The notes under the pieces were generated by a model, which was not told the origin of the DNA, searched no databases, and saw nothing but the letters and a program-made list of their open reading frames with translations. This document shows positions 24,291-37,937 of a DNA stretch of 64,000 nucleotides, piece after piece. A program made the translations under genes and the position numbers. How positions within the stretch are numbered: position 1 is the first letter of the stretch; every line of letters starts with the position of its first letter. The stretch covers positions 6,254,501-6,318,500 of the forward strand of contig NC_092569.1 in NCBI RefSeq assembly GCF_037975245.1, read 5' to 3'. This DNA is from Apostichopus japonicus (Eukaryota; Echinodermata; Holothuroidea; Aspidochirotida; Stichopodidae).

Positions 24291-25571
24291 GCTTCCTTAC
24301 AGATCAGTGTCAGGCAAGAAAGCCAAAAACCAAAAGCGATTAGGGATTTTTTTAAGCCATTATTAAGCTATTGCAGTCTATTATCTTTCAATGTGAGCAT
24401 GGCGATGGCCAATATTGGTAATAATTTTCTACCAAATGGCAACGACATCACAAGACCTTTAACATTTACACATAAAAAGAAGAAAAAAGAGCTTTTGTTT
24501 GCTCTTTTTTTATTTTATTGATATATTGTCATATCGGACTGGCAAACCATTCAACAATTTCCTCGTTGCATGACAAAGTTACATCGTTGATTAAATGCGG
24601 CCTTTGTAGTCTTGCAGATGGTTTTCTTAGGTAGCGCTCACCATTTACCGAATTACTGACACGTAGGTCATTCATAGCACCATTGTTTTCCGGCCACGAA
24701 CCTTGTAAATTACTAGTTACAAGATTGGGTCATTTAGTCAAAACCTCTTATTAAAGCAGAAAAACGTAATTATCCAAGAGATGATGTAAATGACAGTATA
24801 AATATCTAATCCTTATAGTTTGTCTAGTTACATTAGGTTCTTTCTGCAATATGCAGTAGACCTTAAGTGGTCATGAGAAGGAAAATTCAACTAACATCAA
24901 GAATATGAATTCAGATCAACTAGGATATTAATTTATATGCCCTAAACTATCGTGGTAACTACATTATTAAAGACTACATTGATTCTAAACGTTACCCTCT
25001 TCAATAGTTTGTAATTTACACTCAGACAGAAAAAACTCTGATTTGTACATTTATTGCGTTCAAGTCTTCAATAGTAAATGAAGCATTATAGGTTTAATAT
25101 GGAAATGTGTTTCACATTTTCACAATTCAGTAAAACACTTCAACAAACAAATAGAAAGTTATTTTCGAAGGCAAATATTACAAATTTGCTGATTCTACCT
25201 GGTTATTAATATAATAATTATACTTTGAAAAATTCCCTACGACTGACCTAAATGTAACCCCATGAACCACTGCAATGAAAGCCTCTAAAAACACTGCGCA
25301 TAATTTCATCATATGAATATCCGTGTTAAAAAGATCTACCGATGTGGATAAGCGACGTTTATCACCAAAGTCAAATTGTTGAAAGGTATTAAATGAATGT
25401 AATATGAGAAATAACGCAATGGGTAACACATGTTCAGTATCCTGCCCTGTAGGCTAAATGTTAATTTAAATGATTCAGTATTTTCCAGCTTCATCTTGGT
25501 GAAAATCATTATCAACGACTACTTCAAAAGAGAGCAGGTCACTGCACACTCCAGTTCACTTCAACATCAAG

Positions 25572-28500
25572 ATGATCAGCGAATTGTGTAAAGTTTTTGA
25601 AGTTTTTCTTTTCCTTTTGACAACTGGCTGTCTCTTTTCACATCGAGTGGTGAGTTTCAGAACTTGATACTTTCTTATTACCTCTCACATATTTAATTAA
25701 AATTGCTAGACGTGTTCTTAAGTTAGAGATAATTTTGAAGCCTCAGTAACAACGTAGAGTATATTGCTATGTGTTCCCTTTCTAGCAGTCAAAGAGATGT
25801 TCTTGTATTTCAAATTAAAACTTCGCAGGTTTCAAAAATTATAATTGTTAAACACCGACCCTACACCTGAAGACATATAATAGTTAAGCGATATTATTCT
25901 GGCCCATACGGTACTTTGTGATTTTTAATGCATCATTACCTTGGTGAAAAACCATGAACACTAGTAAAAACAAGTAATTAATTAAATTCGTCAACAGTTT
26001 GTTTACATTTTAAAGGCAAAATAGTCATTGAAACTAGATTGATATTTCATTGACTCCTTCAAATAAAAGTCAAATACTTTCATTTTATATTGATGAAAAT
26101 GCAGAGAAGTTTACATAAACAGTTATTCATATTCCACGACGTAAGAACAAAATTAAATTAAAGTCAATTTTTTTAAAAGATACTATTAATGGTTAATATT
26201 CTTCTCAACCTTGTGTAAGAATCAAATGAAATATCTTGCATCGTTATGATAAACTTAAGTGTTACAACTTTAAGATAGGAAGACTGTTAAAGATTGTGAC
26301 TTTCTAATTGAACGTTTATATATTTTATTTTTTTCATAACTGAACACAAAAACTTAATTTTCCTTCCGACAGTAAATCTCAAACTTAGAAATATCCAAAA
26401 TATATACAAGCATCGCGTTGAGTTAACTCGTGTATTATCATAAGTTAAACTTCAAACAAGATTTCCTTCATCAAACTATGACTATTTATTTCATAAACAG
26501 GGAAAAATGAACAAAACTGAAACAAAAAACTTTATTTTGCAATTGAAATATAGTAGTTTCTACAAATTAATAAAAGTATAAGTAAACATATACATAAAGA
26601 GACATAATCGATGATAATTGTGCCTGTTTAAATACTTAAAAATAACGGATAACAGGAAAAGTAGTTTTAATCAAATTATTTATAGGTTCAAGTTTACAAA
26701 ACTGACTTTTTTTTAAATCGTGTTTAATCTCCAAACTGCATTATTTCATTCTCTTCAAATTTTGAACTTTTAGACAATAAATGGTATCATAATATATTGG
26801 CGCAACATCCTAGTTGATTAAACTAAGTTTGCTGTCATGTTTAGAGTTAACTGAAAATTTATTCCAAGCATTATTAAAAAAGAATCAAAGATGCAAAGTT
26901 CATAGGAAAGCGTCCCACAAATTATTTGAAAATACCAAGCTATTGCATACCCCGATATACATCAGTGATATTCATACAATATTTTTTCCAATATTTTTAA
27001 TTTTATATTATTCCAATCGTGGAGTTAAGCAAAATAATCATATGTTAAATGATATCATTAAAACAAGCAGTAATCACTTTTCAACATAACTGTTTATCAG
27101 TATACGCTTTAAGCCATTTAATTATAGCATAGAAACTTAAAATTCTAAATAATTTGCTAATGATCAAACGCTATCAAAATCTCATCATCTTACTAATGTG
27201 TTTCTTACCACTTTCTTCACTTTCAAATTGTTGGTAACATCAGAACCTTAAGAGCCTATCTAAATAAGTGACGTTATACCTATAGGCATGCTAGTGAAAG
27301 TTAGCTATACCAGTCTCAGGCTCTGATATTTCTCATCTCTGCTTTGTTTTTATCATAATTTAATTTAAAGCAGTTTCTTGTTCTTAAAAACAAATTAAAC
27401 GATCCAGTTTTAATATCCCTCTGTGAAAACCTTGATTTTGGGTTAGGGAGGATATGATTTGTACAAACCATGTACTCTAGTTCCTCATTTCCTTTTTACT
27501 TTGTAATAAAACTGTGAATAATAGTTTTACTTGCTGGGATCAACAGCTTAGGTAAAAGTCCTTTGTGATGGATAGAGAAATAAACAAACAAGTCGCTCAA
27601 ACAACAGTTTGTAAGGACTAGAAAATTGTGTTGAAATATACGACATTCTATCATATTCGTGCATTGTAGTGACAAATAATCTTTTGGTATCGTAAACGTT
27701 TGAAAATAGCAAATCATAATTTCTTGAACACATCTAGAAAAAAACGTATGTCGTTAATTTTAATTAATGTTTACTTTCGGTTGCTTATTCCGACGTCTAT
27801 TCACTAATGTTTCACAATTATGAATAGCGCTTTGTAAAGTTCAAAAATATGATTCGTAAATGGTAAAACTTGATTGGCACTAGAAACGTTAAGTGATACA
27901 TTGAGCAAGCCTTCAACGTTTTTCTCTTCATTGCTATTTTATAAGACGTATTAAGCAGTTTCTTCAGAAGTCAACAGACAAAAAGACAAATGCAAACATT
28001 ATCCCGCAAAGAAGTAGATAATTAAGAAAAAGTGTAATTCCTCTGCGGTTTGCCTTTACTCATGTGACATACAACGTCTCTAGTATATAACTTTGATTTG
28101 CTTAAACACGATTGAACAGTCGTAAAAATGTCAAAACTGTGTAAATCTATTTGTAGTTTATATTGTTGGGAATATATGTGTAATGACAGTACTTCAGAAA
28201 ATGTAACCTTGTCTCCTCAACAACACGCGTGTAAAATTTTCTCGATTTTGCAACAATTTTGACTAGAGCAATTTCAACACATTTTGCTTTTGAAGTTAAG
28301 CTTTTTATAATTTTAATCATTCTTGAATTAGAACTACCCATGACGCAGTTGTGTCGACCATTTATAGTCTTGTGTAAATAAAATCGACTTAAAGACGGCA
28401 GAGTTTAATGATGGCTAAAATCGAAGTAGAAATTAAACTCATTCAAAAGTGCATTTGCTCTGAATCGCTAACAGGGAATGATAACAGATCAACTTGTAAA

Positions 28501-31500
28501 ATAAATGTTCATTTAAACCTTTCAATCGGTCGAAATACTGCACAAACAATTTCTGTTACACATTTCATGTTTTTCTCCTAGGAGATGTTTTTTAACTTTG
28601 CTTTATGGTCGTAAACAATTTCCTGAAAAATATGTGAAGGGGCATTCCGATGCCAAAAATTGCGAGGCTTACTTCAAGGAAAATATATGACACCATATTA
28701 GTTATTATAACACAATTTCAATATTTGTGTATTCTGTATGTATTTTTGTTTCATCATGAAATAAATTTAATCATTTAGTTAACGCACTGCAGTATATCGG
28801 TGGATGCTTATTTCATGGAACATATGTTTTGTAAAACGTTTACTATTATGATATTGTTGTTCTTGTCTGCTTGTACGTACCGTAGTCAACTCAATGAAAG
28901 TATCTGTTTGAATTTGATTCAGACATATCCACTGTGAGAGAATTTTCTATTTAAATTGATCTCTTAGAGAATAAAACCGTTCCCTAGTTTCGAACGAAAT
29001 CGGGAAATTATATTATAGTGCTCAAATTAAAGTTTCCACGTAATTGTTATGGTGACACCCCTGACTGTTATTCTTAGACAAAGGTATATATATTACATGA
29101 ACTAAACCGAGAAAAGTGAATTACAGAATGTAGGATTTTCTTTTTAGATCAGAAAATAGTCAAATCGTTTAATCGTTTTAAAAAACTTCTATCACGGACA
29201 CTCCCTGTTGATGACTGAGTTTCTTTAATTGTTAACAAAAATATTTTTGTTAACAATTAAAGATTAATATAATATTAATACAGCTAAATATTATTTGGAA
29301 AGCAAAAGGGAGCGTGATTCTAGGTTATGTTGCATTTGGAACGAAAGTGTTGAGAGCACGGTTGCCTCATACATGAAATATAATAAACAAACATTCTCTA
29401 CAATATCTCTGTTGGCTAATTTAGGGTTCTCGTTGTAATACTGGATACTACTATTAATGCGATCTTCCCAACGCCGGCGTTCTCCTCTGATAAATTATGT
29501 TACTGCACGGAGCTGTTATTAAAAGCTGTTTAAGATAGAGAACTTAAAGCAAAACGATCTGACTATTTAATATATTATTAAATATTTTACATTTTGTTTA
29601 TTTATCGTGTCTGTTATTTCAAACGACTTTTCAAATTAAGTTTTTGTCTCTTCAAAGGAAAAAATAAAAATCTTGTTTATGGTTTATTCTTCTCTAAAAG
29701 TAAATCATTGTATTTTTGTGACTTTATATTAACTGCCAATGTAAGTATTGTGATATTTTGTCTCAACTTCCTCAAACTGAATTTATTAGCGCATTGTGTT
29801 TGTTTTATTTGTGCAAACCAGGAAATTATTATTAAAATATTCTTTGTTTAAGTTAAAGAGGCATATATACATATCAATGTACTATATGGAAGGCCCACAT
29901 CAGAGTTTAACTTATTAATTCTTACCTAGACGTGTTTGTCTATTTTGGCTTTGTCACGCATCTAAATCAAATATGCGAAAATCTATATACGAACTTCTTA
30001 ATTTTATACAACGTTGCTATTATCGAGGTTTATTATGGTGATAGTTCTCTCGCCAAATAATTATTTGTTTCAAATTATATACTCTCCTTTAATTTTTTTG
30101 TTGTTATACTGTGTACATGTCAATGGCTCTATATTTGCTATCAACAGGAAGTTAAGTAATTGGACGTTAACTGGATACGAGTTTGGTCAACGAATTTATA
30201 ATTCGAAACAATAGTATGATTAATCACCATCACTGGCAGTCATTTTCATGGTCACATTGTGAACTAGAAAGTTCCAACTCGCTCCCCAACCCACGTTACC
30301 CTTGTTTTGTTTCACGCACGACGGTATTGTCATCACAAACCATCCTAACACAAAAAACACCCTTATCCCTGCATGTGTACGACAGCTCTGATAGTGAGCC
30401 ATATATGCTATAGTCTACTTTATCGTACTACTATATAAAATACATGAATACGTTTAATAGCCATTCAACTAAGCTGTTACTTTTTGTATTAATTTCCGTT
30501 TGACAGGATGCTCTAGAGACAATCAATGATGTCACCGGTGATAGTAGTTTAGGTAAGTGATTTTATATGTATGCTGTTACTTCCTAGGCGGTCGTTATTA
30601 CCGTTCAGTAATAACTATGTTAATGTTTATCAAAGGGTATATTTTACACGGCACCATTTGAATCGAACGTTTGTGTACTTCCAACGAACACATGGGTATC
30701 AGCGGAAACATTCATTGTATAAAATACGTTGAATTGAATTTATAAAAACATTGGATTCATCGTATATATGGGACATAGGCTGTGGTAATTGTATGTAACT
30801 TAAAAAACCAATGTGACTCAACTCAGAAAGAAAACCACTATTTTAACGTACTAGGTTCGTCGTATTTCTTCTATCAACAATCGGATTACCCGAGAGATTG
30901 CAGAGAAGTCCAGGAGCAATGTGCATTCGATAACTCTACTGGTGTCGTCGTGATCAAACCAGATGGCTATCTAGAGCCTTTTGAGGTTTACTGTGATAAC
31001 ACAGACAGAACTGGTGGATGGACGGTAGGTCTCAACTTTCTCAACTAGGGTTCACTTTACAAGTTTCTTGTCATCTTTCTTTGGTAAGAATGGATGTAAG
31101 GAGGGGATCATAGCATATATCATAACATGTATGCTGTTAAAAGTATCTTATTGTAATTCTCAGGCTTCAATTAAAGACAAACGTTGAATATTACCCTCAT
31201 AGTGGTTTGCACTTTTTCTTTTTAAACAGCACCTGCATCCCCGATTGAACGCCGGTGCACGACAATTCCCTCGCCAAACTTTTCTCCCCATTCTGTAGAT
31301 TCGTACTGACATTATACACAATATGTGCATCCTGATATATGTCTTTGCCAAAAGAAAGGTTTCTAGTGACGTATAGTTCACAATACACATAAAGTAGTTT
31401 GAATTCGGTTTCTAAATCATTAACACCATTAGGTAATACAACGTCGCATTGACGGTTCCATCGACTTCAGCCGTGTCTGGGACAGCTACAAGTCTGGCTT

Positions 31501-34500
31501 CGGCTTTTTATCTCGGGAATTCTGGCTCGGCAATGAGAAGCTTTCGTACATGACCAATCAAAAGAAGTATCAATTGGTGATTGAGATGACGTCATCAAAT
31601 GGTTCCTTAATCCGGGTTTCTTACGATAATTTCCGCATTAGTGATGAGTTCAGCAACTTCAAGTTTGTCAGCCTCGGACAGTACTCTGGAAGAACAGGTA
31701 AGTTATATCAAAATTTCAGCTTAATATCCTTATGTATGTTCCCCTTAGATCAGGTATAACGTCAAATCACCTCTAGTTACTACAGATGAAAGTTTGGAAT
31801 TCATATAGCCCTTACATGCGCGTATTCAAGGTCTGTAAGTTGCCCTGATGGCGTGTGTAGTAATATAGGCTTTAACACAAGTTTTACAGCATGGTCATTA
31901 CAATTAAGATACATAACAGAGTTTAAATCATCATTATGTTTCAATTTATGTTATTCTTTAAACCTACCGACATATTTAATCCTGCAGACATTATAACCCT
32001 CTGCCCCTACAACATGGTCTATGGAAACTGCAATAACTCCTGTCAGCGGACATGTGGTGCTCCAGAAATGTGTCAGGCTGGGGTCTGCAATGAAGCCGAA
32101 GCCTGTGTTTGTTCCGATGGATACTTCATGAAGGGATCAGACTGTGTACCTCAAGAACAGTGTGGATGTTACGAATCAGAGGGGAAAACAGTTATTCCAG
32201 TCAGTTGTGTTTCATTTTATTGTCTAACTTTTGAGCATTTAAATCTGCGGATATATGTCAAAGACTGTGCACTATGACAGTTTTCGATAAACAACAGTAA
32301 AGTTCAAAACTCGTTTTCATAGCGACCAATCACTGTTAATACTGTTTATAGTAAATGAATTAGAGCAATATAAGTCCAATCAAACTCGAATATATAAATT
32401 AATTAAGAGTTCATTTAACTATATAGTTATATGAATATCTGTCAATTATAATAGTGCTTACAAAGACATAATACCGAACATGATTTACCATGGATAATAA
32501 CAAACACAACACCAGGCTCAAATGCAAACTGTAACTGTAAAAATTAAAGTAAAGACTTAATTTTGTTTTGCAGGAAGGTGGCTTTTACGTGAACCCAAAC
32601 TGTACAAGGAAAGGTGTTTGTACCAACGGACAGATCACGTGGGATGAAGCATATGCATGCAGTGTTAAAGCAGTTTGTGACGTCAGGGACAACATAACAC
32701 AATGCTATTGTACTGATGGCTACAGAGGAGATGGTGAAAATTGCACGAGACCACCTAAAGATTGCCAGGAAATTTACGATGATGGATCTAGGGACAACGG
32801 TATATACAGAATCAAACCAACCGACTGGACTAGCGAGGCCTTTGAGGTTTACTGCAACATGACTGACGGAGGAGGATGGACGGTAAGTCATTCCATTAAT
32901 TAACACCCAATGCTATCTGCACTTATTACCCTGTACAGATAATGAACTGCAGTGAACTACACTTCCTAGAGTATATGACATTGTACCATAATGACCACAC
33001 TATACTTTACTACACTGCACTATAACAAATACACTAAATTACCCTAGCATGCACATTTGTAAAATACACGCATTACATTGCACTACAGAGCATTATTTTA
33101 CACAAAGTACAAAAGTGATAGAATATACATTCTGAGGGATGTAGTAACTTGACATAACACGTGTAAATAACAAATTTGTGTAGTGATCGTTATTGATACA
33201 AGGTTATACATTACAATGGATAAACTTGCGTAATGGATTTGCTATGAACCACAGTTATCATTTCTACATAAAATACAAAACGACGAATAAAATATGCAAA
33301 TAGATTATTGTGAAAACATAATGAAATGTATTTTCCAACAGAAAAATAACCACTCTGAATCCAAGTATCTGCTTCCTCACGTTTCAATGATACCTTTTAA
33401 GTGATTTGTGATTTTGTCAGATTTTCATTTCAGGCTTATATCTACAGTGGAATGAAATATCTACATAGTGTACACTTCTTTAATGAAAATGTTTCAACGA
33501 GGTTTTTTCTTTATCAGTTCCTTCAAATTCGTTGAAGTGAACGTTTTTCATCTTCAATGTTTATTTAAATGTTGACAATTTCGTCAATCTTTTGCCATAT
33601 ATGGTCATGACAAAAGTTTTCCTCTTATTCACACATTTAAACAAAGGTTTTTCAACGTCGTGTGGATGGAACCTCGGATTTCTACCTCGGATGGGACAGC
33701 TACAAAGAAGGTTTTGGAGATTTAGACCACGAGTTTTGGCTTGGAAATGATAAACTTTTTACCTTGACCAATCAAAAGAGATATGAAATTAGGATTGATC
33801 TGGTGAACAGAGATGGTGCTCCCTACTATGCCAAGTTTGACTACTTCCGGATTAATGACGAAAGCGATAAATATCGGTTATCTCAACTTGGAACCTACAG
33901 TGGAACAGCGGGTTTGTTACAATTTATTTGGTTACATACACATCCTTCAGATATCTGCATAATTCTTTAACTTTAAATACGTTTACGTTATTTACGTATT
34001 TGGGAAATAGTTTGTGTTAGTCGTCAAGAGATTAAAGGAAAAGTAAATCCACGCACAACCATTAACCTGTGTTGTAGAGATCATTGTGATGAAAAACTTT
34101 TTTTCAAACACTTACATGATAATTGCATTATGTGTTGTGATGGGAATATCAATTTAAAATGTCCCTACCTATATTTTACAGAATATTTGAATAATTAATC
34201 ATAGGCAGTAGTAATGCGATAATATATGAAAACGAAGATGAGTAGATGGATTGATTAATCGTTATATCTCCTTCTGAGATTATTGTCCTTATTCTCATAA
34301 ATCGCTAAAACAAAGACACAAAAAAGACCACTACCTTATTAAATATCAACAGCAAAAGTGAATCATTCCCATACCCTGTTCAGTCTCAATTTCAGAGCCA
34401 TACACATTTACACCCTTATGCACAGACGTACACGAACGTTAATACAACACTCATGCATCGTACATACCATGCTTTCTTGAATCTATATTGGCCGACGAAC

Positions 34501-35258
34501 AACATTAACAAAGTCGAACTGTAGTATTAAAGAAGCAAAACCCAGGGTTATATTACGGTGTTTGGTTTAGTATTATTTACATTTTGACACACCAGTTTTG
34601 CCGTATCAGTTTCCATTACTATACTACGGGCAGTTGATTGGAAATACCCTAATGGGTCATCAATGATATTTCAATGAAATATATTCCTTATTTCGTCCTG
34701 TTTCTTTAGTAGCTATTTCACCTATGTGTTTGTTATAGCATGATTGCAGCAATACTGATAATAATAATAATTATAATTATTATTTATGTCATAAAATAAA
34801 ACAAAAAGATAAAAAACTTATAACTTTTAAAGATAACTGTTTATTTGCAATAAATGATGAAATAAATCAATAACTTTCATTCAATCATTAAACTAATAAT
34901 AAATATAACTCGTAACGCCGCCTTTTATTTCAGCAACACCTGTATGTTTGTCTCTTAGTATCATTACATAGAACAATAAATTTCCTTTTCTTTGTGCTTC
35001 TTCGCAGACTCTCGCAGCAATCCTGATGGTAATGCTCTTCGTTATCACCTCAACTACCAGTTCAGTACCAAAGATAGTGGCAAAAGTAACTGTGCTATTT
35101 ATTATCACGGTGCCTGGTGGTACAATAGTTGTCATTAATCCAACCTCAATGGAGACTACCATGGAAGTCGGGATAGCTACAGCAGTATTCAGTGGCAACA
35201 CTTACCCGGCAGTTTAACCAACATTAAATATTCAGAAATGAAGATTCGTCCCTTGTAG
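25572..35258 (+). CDS. Gene C: compound FBG protein, truncated in last exon
   Basis: Exons 25572-25649, 30507-30552, 30855-31024, 31433-31697, 31988-32199, 32574-32882, 33647-33911 and 35008-35258, with GT-AG borders and the same phases as gene B. Layout is signal peptide, linker, truncated FBG, TIL, TILa/EGF, second FBG. The frame is open to TAA at 35136-35138 (GAA or similar in the paralogues), predicting about 491 aa and losing the last 40 residues. The same exon has lost four codons in the calcium loop, which now reads KDSGKSNC without the D-x-D-N-D pattern. Because the stop is in the last exon, the mRNA should escape nonsense-mediated decay. It may be a young pseudogene or a shortened secreted protein. 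Confidence 0.75.
25650..30506 (+). other. Intron 1 of gene C (4.9 kb)
   Basis: AT-rich, no exon recognised. Aligns by eye with intron 1 of D (for example 26800-27100 with 50860-51080, 28060-28330 with 52300-52600), more closely than with B. Contains the 40-bp palindrome at 29223-29262. Confidence 0.6.
29223..29262. repeat. 40-bp perfect palindrome
   Basis: CTTTAATTGTTAACAAAAAT is followed directly by its exact reverse complement, with no spacer. It lies in intron 1 of C; no equivalent was seen in intron 1 of D. Confidence 0.85.
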
Positions 35259-35472
35259 CCGGGAATACGAGAGATTTCTAGACTGAACTGCAAATTGTAT
35301 TTGATCAGAGCGAGCTAGTTTTCCTTTTCCTCAAAACCAAATAGATGTCACCTGACTGAAAATGTGGATAGAGAACACACGTGACTGATATTGAAGAAAG
35401 AACATCGACGTCACATTAAATTACATGAAAATAATGCCAATATACACCACTAATGACGCTAATGTGTATCGA

Positions 35473-35478
35473 AATAAA
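35473..35478 (+). terminator. Putative poly(A) signal of gene C
   Basis: AATAAA about 215 nt after the terminal exon, followed by the GT/T-rich TGTTTCTTGTTCT. The same arrangement follows gene D. Confidence 0.45.
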
Positions 35479-37539
35479 ACAACGCAATTCACCGTAGTAA
35501 TGGACATGTTTCTTGTTCTATTATCAATGTTCGCTCATTTACAAGAAATTTAACCTTGAATATTCCAAAACATAATTTAAGTTATAACCTTTGGAAAAAT
35601 AAACAATTCTTTTGTCATATTTACCATTTTATTTATTTCACTTTTTAATTAATCTGGACGATGGATCTGATATAAAAGAAACTATCATAGGATCCGTATG
35701 GTTCTGACACCCACCCAACAATGTTATCAAGTTAGTAACCGTTTCAACAAGCTGCTGCAAACAGATAGATTGATCAATTCAAATTCAAACTTTGCAACAT
35801 AATAATTCCTTAAGTTTGTATTGCATTGTTAATAGTTCAACATTTTGTATTATGTTGAAGCAAGAATGAGTGAAAACTCATCTAAAAAGGTTAAACAAAG
35901 AAGTGTAACCAGTGATGCCAATCTAAAACGGAAAACAAATAAGCTGTTTTCCCTATAAGAAAAAATTATGTGCATTGCACTACACAAATATGATTTCTTT
36001 CAATATATTTACATCAAATTACCGTCCGAATTTCACACAGCTAATACAAGAATACGGAATCTCTGAACGTCCATTAAACCTGCTGGTAACGTTGGACATG
36101 GACCGCCGTGACATGTATCCTCCATGTGAGTTGTGCCGTGATGTGCTTTTGTAACCCAAATGAAGATTAAGTAATGGTCAAAGGAGAAAACCCGATAAAT
36201 GTTCATTCTCCGAGTAATATCTAAGCATAAACGAGGCCAAATATATTTTATTTGTTTTTAAATTCTTACTTCTTTAAAAAACGAATATACGTGCTACATA
36301 CGAAGGAGTAAGAGGAAGTAAAACAGGAAATGGGGAAGGGGAAGAGAGGCAGGAATGGAGGGGGAGGGAAATGATCGAGGGACGCGATGGGAGGGTTGAC
36401 ATACCCAAAGAAAACGCCGTTTCACAACGCGTCATCACCAAGAATAATAACTCAGTCTAGAGCTTGTAACTTGCAAAAATGATAAACATTACTTATATCA
36501 ATGACAGATAATTATGTTTCCCGATTTATATATTTCGCGTTCAAATTCAAGGGCCATCGAGGGTTTGTGCAAAGGGTTCCTTTAGCAGTAACGTTACAAT
36601 TGCTAATGGATGTTGTCAGGATACACTTCAATTGTATCCCGTTTCCTCAATGAAGGCAGCCAAGTTAAAAACGTATTGCTCTTCAAATGGTTCATTGATG
36701 GTAACCAATTACAGCGCCAGAAATAGTTGAGATAGCGTCTATCAAAGATAAAATGAAACACCAGAGCAAAGAGGAATGACCCTTGGCAAGATGTTTTAGC
36801 TAACCACTTCCCTTATAGTTTCATTTTTTTAATAAAAAAAAAACATTCTGGTAATATAAAAGAAAAATAAACAAGTCATGTGCATTAGCAAGTTCTGTAA
36901 CATTTGAGATTCCCGCATAGTAAGACAGATGATGTCTAGTACCAATCGTAGCTATATGAAATCAAGTTTCCTTATTATAAATAGTACATTGATAAGCACT
37001 ATGCTCCAACATGGCCGGTTAGTTTTTCATTCTGCAAGAGGTGGACGTTAGCAAATTTTAAGATTCACGATTCACATACACCTGTGCTTGTGGATTAATT
37101 GTTGCCATTTTTAACACAAGAACAAGTAAGGAAGGGGAAAACCGGTGGCCAGTTTCGGAAACTTCCCAGAAGAATTTTGTTTGTAGTTACGGTGGCCCGG
37201 AATGTGAACCAATCTCGAAATTTTAACCTGTAATATCACAACTCTAATTATAAAATCGACTATTTTATTTCAAACTGTTTTTTTTCTCCCCCAATAGTCG
37301 ACTTTCTACTTCAAACTTCGACTTTCACATATCGAAATTTTGACTCGTTATTTGAAATTGCGACTTTTTCATTTAAATATTGTATTTTGTAGCGATAGCC
37401 AGTCAAGCTAGTGGTAGCAGCCATGTCACTAAAAGAACCTGGCCTCGGCCTTACTACTGGCAAGGAGAACCTAAGCAGATAAAACTTTATCTAGTATCTC
37501 ATATAGCAACAAAAACCCCGAAACACAGACATTCAAAAC

Positions 37540-37627
37540 AAATGACATACAAACGCTACAAATTAATCTACATTTAAAGGGAATCATACTCAGTAGTTCA
37601 ACATCTTCCGTTAATGTTGCGGTTCTC
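37540..37627 (+). pseudogene. Orphan fragment of A/B-type intron 7
   Basis: Aligns with 5757-5845 (gene A) and the matching part of gene B's intron 7, including GAATCATACT, AGTTCAACATCTT and GTTAATG. No exon 8 follows; the sequence jumps to A/B-type spacer. It is probably what remains of an A/B-type gene once located between C and D, or the scar of unequal recombination. Confidence 0.6.
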
Positions 37628-37937
37628 CAGCCAGGGTTTAAATGGGTACATGTGAGGTGACTTGTCATTGGGCGCAGTATATAACTGCAGCCGACTGGCA
37701 AAGAAACATAAACAACAGTTAGTACAGTATGAAACAGGAACTGTAAAATTACCTATGAATTTGACCTCGTTTGTACTTTATATTACGTTCCTTTTCATCC
37801 GAAGATAACGAAATTGGTTATGTCAGCTTTTAATGTCAATGTTAACTAACGTGAAATATTTTAGCTAGCGAATATCTTCTATTTACTAATCCTCTGACGC
37901 TGGCTTCCCGCCACTACAACAACATCTTATACGTGAT

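Larger units (their letters stand above)
21031..25571. other. 3' UTR and spacer between genes B and C
   Basis: Starts with the likely 3' UTR of B. It then aligns by eye with the A-B spacer and with the spacer upstream of gene D (for example 22350-22500 with 45680-45810). It is interrupted by a LINE tail (22989-23472) and holds the 53-bp minisatellite (23700-24290). No gene recognised. Confidence 0.6.
35259..37929. other. Region downstream of gene C
   Basis: No gene. 35259 to about 37370 aligns by eye with the region after gene D (for example 36000-36030 with 60690-60720, 36540-36790 with 62250-62480). About 37250-37375 is a degenerate short repeat of a CGACTTT...TTTCAAAC motif. 37540-37627 matches intron 7 of genes A/B. 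37700-37929 matches the A-B and B-C spacers up to the Penelope insertion point. Confidence 0.6.

Noticed and set aside
32544-32906. Minus-strand frame of 120 codons
   Set aside because: Lies opposite exon 6 of gene C; the same shadow occurs opposite exon 6 of gene D (57159-57560). The + strand shows clear EGF/FBG homology.
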